DNA from: UBA1181 sp045600225
GTDB lineage: Bacteria > Bacteroidota > Bacteroidia > Bacteroidales > Paludibacteraceae
Length of the DNA: 64,000 bases
Direction: 5' to 3'
NCBI GenBank assembly: GCA_045600225.1
Contig: JAZRXL010000004.1
Span: 3,153-67,152, forward strand
Both the position numbers and the translations under genes were made by a program. This document shows positions 15,601 to 21,600 of the stretch, piece by piece (within the stretch, counting starts at the first letter, position 1; every line of letters begins with the position of its first letter). A model generated the notes under the pieces. That model ran no database searches. It was not told the DNA's origin and was given only the letters and a program-made list of their open reading frames with translations.

Positions 15601-18600
15601 CAGTAACATAGATGGTATATGTTTGAGCTGCTTTTGTTGCAGCTTTCACATCAATGGTGTTATCATCATCTTTTGTACTCCATGAGTATTCTGGATTTTG
15701 AGCATTGGTATAAGCGGTTAGTGTTGTTTGGTCGCCAAGGCATATGGTCGTGTCATTTTCATGACCTTCGATATCCTTAATCTTTACATTAGGAAGTTGA
15801 TTTACGATGACAGGGACTTCGAAAGTTGCGGAACATGCACCTGAGGTGGCAACTCCTCTATATGTAGTGTTCTCTGTAAGAATCTCTGTTCTTGAACTTC
15901 CTGTGTATCCATCTTCCCATGTATATTGGTCTGCACCTGAAAGTTTAATTGTTCCCTCAGTACCATCATTACATCTATTAGTATCTCCCAATGGGATAAT
16001 GGTAGGCTTGTCTGTTTTTACGATAGTATAAGCGATCTCTCGGCTACATCCTACTGCATTGGTTGCTTTTAGGTATACTGTAAACGATGGATCTGTAGCC
16101 TCTGTTATGTTAAACGACACCTCTTCACCAGTTGCAAAAGATGTTCTGTTCTTAACACTTTCTGGATCCTTGTACCATGTGTATGTGTTAAGTCCGGTTG
16201 TGTTAAGTACGGATGCCTTAAGTTTTACAGAGTTGCCTACACAAGCTGCACCAACTTGCTCGATCTGAGGATTAGGCAAGTAGTTAACAGTTACAATCAC
16301 GCTCTTTTGTGCTTCACATTCAGTTGTGTTGTTTTTTGCAACAGCAGTGTATGTTGTTGTAGCTGTGGGATTTACGGAGATAGTACCATTGGTGTGTGCT
16401 ATGGTGCCCTTCTTATCCTTCCATACAATGGTAAATATGTCGGAGTTTGTTGCAGAAAGTGTAACTTCTTCTCCACTACATATTGTTGTATTGTCAGAAA
16501 CCTTGAATGAAGGCAATTCATTAACTTTTGCAGTTAATTCTTCTGTTGCTGTACAGCCCTCTTTTGAAGTGGCGTTTACGGTATAAATATAATTCTCATT
16601 CAGTGTGTGTGCAACAGAGGTTGCATTGCTCAAGTTTCCTATTTCAATTTTTGGCGTTGATTCTTTTGCCCAACTCCAGCTATATTGAGTGTTAGGTGTT
16701 CTGTTCAACAAAGAGATCGTGCTTGTGAAGCCTGCACATACTGGGTTGTGAGAGAACTCAATGTTTGGTTTGACATTTACGGTTACTGCGTAAGTCGCAG
16801 ACGCAGAACATTGGGTTGCGTCATCCTCACCGGTTACTTTATAGTATGTAGTACTTGAAACACTGTTCTTTTCGTATGTGTCAGATGTTGTTGGAGTTAG
16901 ATCTTGATATGCAGATCCATCCGTACTACTATACCATTTGTAGGTTGAAGCACCTTTTGCTTTTAGGGTTAATACGTCATTTTCGCAAAGAGCACTCTTT
17001 CCTACAGTCTCGTCGTTAATCTTGACGATAGGCTTTTTGTTGATGATGACTTTAAATGATTTATTTGCGGAACAGTGTGCGCCTCCTACTGCAATTGCTT
17101 TGACAGTATAGGTGTTTGTTCCTGTTGTCTTAGGCGTTTCTGTAATGCTATTGTCTGTTCCTCCAATATTCCAAGATAAGGTTGTCGGAACATCTGTGCT
17201 TGCTCCAATAGTTGAGGTCTCACCTAAACAAATCTGACTCTCGTCAGCATTGCCTGTTGGGCGACCAGCTGCGCTTGCATCGAATGTAATGACTGGAGCC
17301 GCATTTACTTTGACTTTAACTGTTGTATCTTTTGGACATCCGTTGTAATATGCTGTAATATCATATTCTGCATATCCATCAGCAGTTGTAGCATGGATGT
17401 TTTTCAATGTTCTAGAAGAACCAGTCGTTGCATTGTTATCTTTCCAGTGAACAGAGGTTGCTCCCTTGATAGTGATAGGGAAGTCTTCTCCTTCGCAAAC
17501 CTCTGGAGAACCCCAATCCACAACAACTTCTTCTTTTACATCAACTGTCCATAGGGAAGGCAATCCCTTACAGTTGTTCTCGTCGGTACCAGAGACTGCG
17601 AATGTGGTTGAAGATGTAAGTTTTCCAACATACTGCGAATTGTCGGCTTGCGTTACATCCGTAGTTCCTATTTTCCATTCGTAAGTTGATGCACCAGAAG
17701 CATTGACTGTTGCAGTCGTATTGTAACATATGTTGTTGTCTCCACTTAAAGCAACTTCAGGCAAACCGTTAACGTTAACCTCCACTTTGCGTGTGGATTC
17801 ACATTGTGTTGTGTTATCTTTTGCATTTACATAGTAGTATTGCATACCTACGGAAGTAGGGGTGATGTTTGCCACATTGTTGGTAGAAGTTAGTCCATTA
17901 CCTGTTGTCCATGTATATGTAGCATCACTTTGACCATTTGCAGTTAGTTCGTCAGACTCCTTGAAACACATCTGGATAGGATCTTCTCCTGCATTGTTCT
18001 TGGATGTGATATTGATGATTGGTTTTGACGTGATGTATGCATGAACGATGATAGGTTCAGAGGTACATTTGTTTTTTGTTCCAGTTACCTTATATACTCT
18101 TTCTGCAGTAAGTATCTCAGAATAGTTAGAACCTGTTGTTGTTTGCTCAACACCTTGTGCATCGGTCCATGTCCAAGTGTAATAATCAGCATCTCCTACC
18201 GCTTTTACGGTAGAGATTGCTCCTTCACAAGAATTAACATCGCTGGCAGTAATGACAGGGTATGGTTTTGTCTTTGTTGTGAATTTTGCAACACCAGGAC
18301 ATCCAGCATTGTTGTTTCCTTCTACAGTGTAGACGGTTAAGCTATGAATAGTTGGAGAGTAGGTGTTGCCTGTTGCTTCGCTGATAACCGTACCATCTTT
18401 CTTCCATGTGTAGTTTGTGTTATCCAAACCTTTTGCGGAAAGTTCCACCTCAGAATCAATACATACGGTTGTGTCACCTGCTGTTTGATTGTTAATGTAT
18501 AGGATAGGATTCTCTTCTATTCTTATGTCGAAGTGAGCTGTATCGGTACATTGGTTTTCGTCTGTTACTGTAACAATACATGTTGTAGGGCTTGAAGTTG

Positions 18601-21600
18601 GAGTAACCAATACCTCTTTTTCTGATGTAGAAGATATATTCCAAGAGTATCCGTCCTGTAGCGTAGAGGTTGCAATCAATTTCAGACTGTTACCACGACA
18701 TACATAATCTTTCCCATTCTCGCTACTTAGTGTAACGCTTGGATTGTCGTAAACTTTTACAGTGTGTTTCTTTGTTGTTGTACAACCGTTTCCTGTTATT
18801 TCTGCGGTGAATGTGAACTCTCCTGTTGATGTCAACTTGACTCTTCTTACGTCGTCTGCAGTTGCTCTGTTATTACCAAAGTTGTTATCTGTCCAGTAGA
18901 TAGTCTCAGTCCTTGAGGAAGAGGCCGTAAGTTCAATCGTACTGTTTAGACATGCAGTTAAAACACCAGTAATGGTTAAGTCTGGTGCGTCATTAACCTC
19001 AACAACATGGATTTCTTGCTCTGAAACACATCCATATTTATCTGTACCTTTTACCTTATATGTGGAAGAACCTGCAAGGTTGTTTAGGGTAATAGATTCA
19101 GTTGTTACGTTGTTGTTGCTTCCATCCTTGATGTAGCCATTACCTCCATCTAACCATTCCCAATCATTAGGCTTCATGTTCTCATTTCCCTTGTTGGATG
19201 TTGCTGTCAATGTGACAGTGTTTTCTCCTGCGCATATAGATGATGGGTTTTGTGCAATAACTACCTTTGGTAGAGGAATCCATTCTACAGTTTTAGGGTC
19301 TGCTTCTACTTGACAACCATTAGGATCGAGGATTGTAAGTGTGAAGTTGGTGGTCTCACCAAGAGTCATGTTGTTTGTAACACTGCTGTTTCCACCTTGA
19401 GGTGCCCATGTGAATTTCTTTACATTGTCAGTTTGATCAATGCTATTCTCGTCCAAAACGATGGTTGATAGTACGATCGTTTGATCTTCACAGACGTGGT
19501 CCTCTCCCTTGATAGAAGCAGTGAAGATAGGATGTAAACTAATGTTCTTCGTTGATTCACCATTACATTCATAAGTTGAAGTGGCTACGGCTTTGAATGA
19601 TGCATTGGCAGAAAGAGTACCTGTGTTTATATAACTCTTGTTTTCTCCACTAATTAGTTCGTCATTAATATACCACTTCCATGATTTAATGATGACCTCA
19701 TTTTCAGAGTTGCTTGCAGTAAGGTTTGTAGAGGTTCCTTGACAGATAGGTGAAATACCTTCTATTGCAACAACAGGTTTTGGTCTTGCTGTGATTGTTA
19801 TTTCCGTTGATGCCTTACAAGTAGCACTCTCTTCAATTCCATTGAATGTAGCTCGGTTAACCTTCATTCCGGCAACCACAAATTTTTGTGTTTCGTTAAT
19901 GATAGGGGCAATGAGATCACAACGGCCATTGCTTATGCATTCTTGATCATTTCCATATTCATTACCTGCTAATTCTTGGATTGTGTACCATTGGTAAGAA
20001 TCTCCATTTTGTGCTTTTAAATGAACTGTATCTCCCTTACAGATGTTGATTGAAGTAGGGGTTTTTATTGAAATGTTTGGAAGGTCAACAACCTTAATCG
20101 TATAAGAAGAATCGTTTGAACATCCAAACTCATCTGTTCCAATAACACTTAATGAGGTAATGTTACTGTTTGCAGTTGTTGTTAATACGCTTCCTTCATC
20201 ACCATTACTCCATTGATAAGACACTCCACCATCGGCTCTCAATTCTATTTGGTCGCCTTGACAGTAGATGTGTTTACCTGTTATCTCAATAATAGGAAGT
20301 TGCTTGATATCTATGCTAACTTCTTTCTCTGATGTACAGTTGTTTTCAGTACCTCTTACATATACAGTATATGAAGTGGCATTCTTGTTTATGTTGGTAT
20401 TGGTATGTCTTGTTCCTGTTCCTAATTTTGTGCCACTTTGTTCCTTTCCGCTCCACCATTCATATGTAGCGGCACCATCAGCAGAGATGTCGACATTGTC
20501 TCCTTGACAGATTGGCTTTGCATCTGTGGTGATCTCTGGATATTGGTAAACAAGAACTGCTTTTGTCTTATAGCTGAAACAGTTGTTCTCGTTGTATGCT
20601 GTTACGGTAACAAGGGTTACATCAGAAAGTTTTGCATCTGTGGTACTGCTGTTTGGATGTGTGAATGTTGCCTCGCTATCGTCAGCACTCCATGAATATC
20701 TGTTAGCATTGTCTGAAACAGCTGTCAATGTTGTTGTACCACCAGCACATATAGGATCTCCTCCTTCAATGGTAAGGGTAGGTTTCTCACTTACCTTTAC
20801 TGTGTAAGATGCATTTCCCGGACATCCACCAGTTTCTGCCGTTGCAACTACATAATAAGTTTGGTCTGAGATAGGGGATACGGTTATTTTTGAGTCGTTC
20901 TTTCCCATACCAGTCCAACTCCAACTCTTGATCTTTGTAGTACTCTCTGCTTGAAGATCGGCAGTCTCACCTTTACAAATTACAGCGGGTCCGCTAATGG
21001 TCACTGTTGGCTGTTCGTTAAGTGTGATTTTCTTCGCGAAACTTCCGAGACATCCGTCTTTTGTACCATATACTATATAGGTAACCTCACCACAATTGCT
21101 ACACGATGGTTTGTCGATTAGGGCATCTCCATCTTCAATGCGTCCTAACAACTCTTCTTCTCCGTTCTTATATTTTCTTCCCCAATAGTAGGTTCCTTGG
21201 TCACCTCCTGTTGGTGCAATGGTGATTTGAGAACCTTCGCAGATAGCGTTTGGTCCCACTTGTCCAAGTGTTGGAGTTGGCTTAACGGTTACTTGTGTAA
21301 ATATTGTATCAGAACAACCATTGTTGTCTGTACCTATTACATATATAGTAGTATCTTTTGTAATGATGATGTCTAATTTGTTTTTAGGCATATTGACATC
21401 AGGTGTGATGAAGTTTTTGGTTCCATTATGAATGGTATACCATTGGTAGGTCTCTAATCCTTCCTCTGCTATGATTGTATCCTTCTCATTCGGACATACT
21501 CTGGATTTTAGTGGAGTCACAGCGAAGTTTGGCTTGTTGTAGACTTCAATAGTCTTACTCTGTGTTGCTTCACATATTCCGTTTGAAACCAATACAGAAT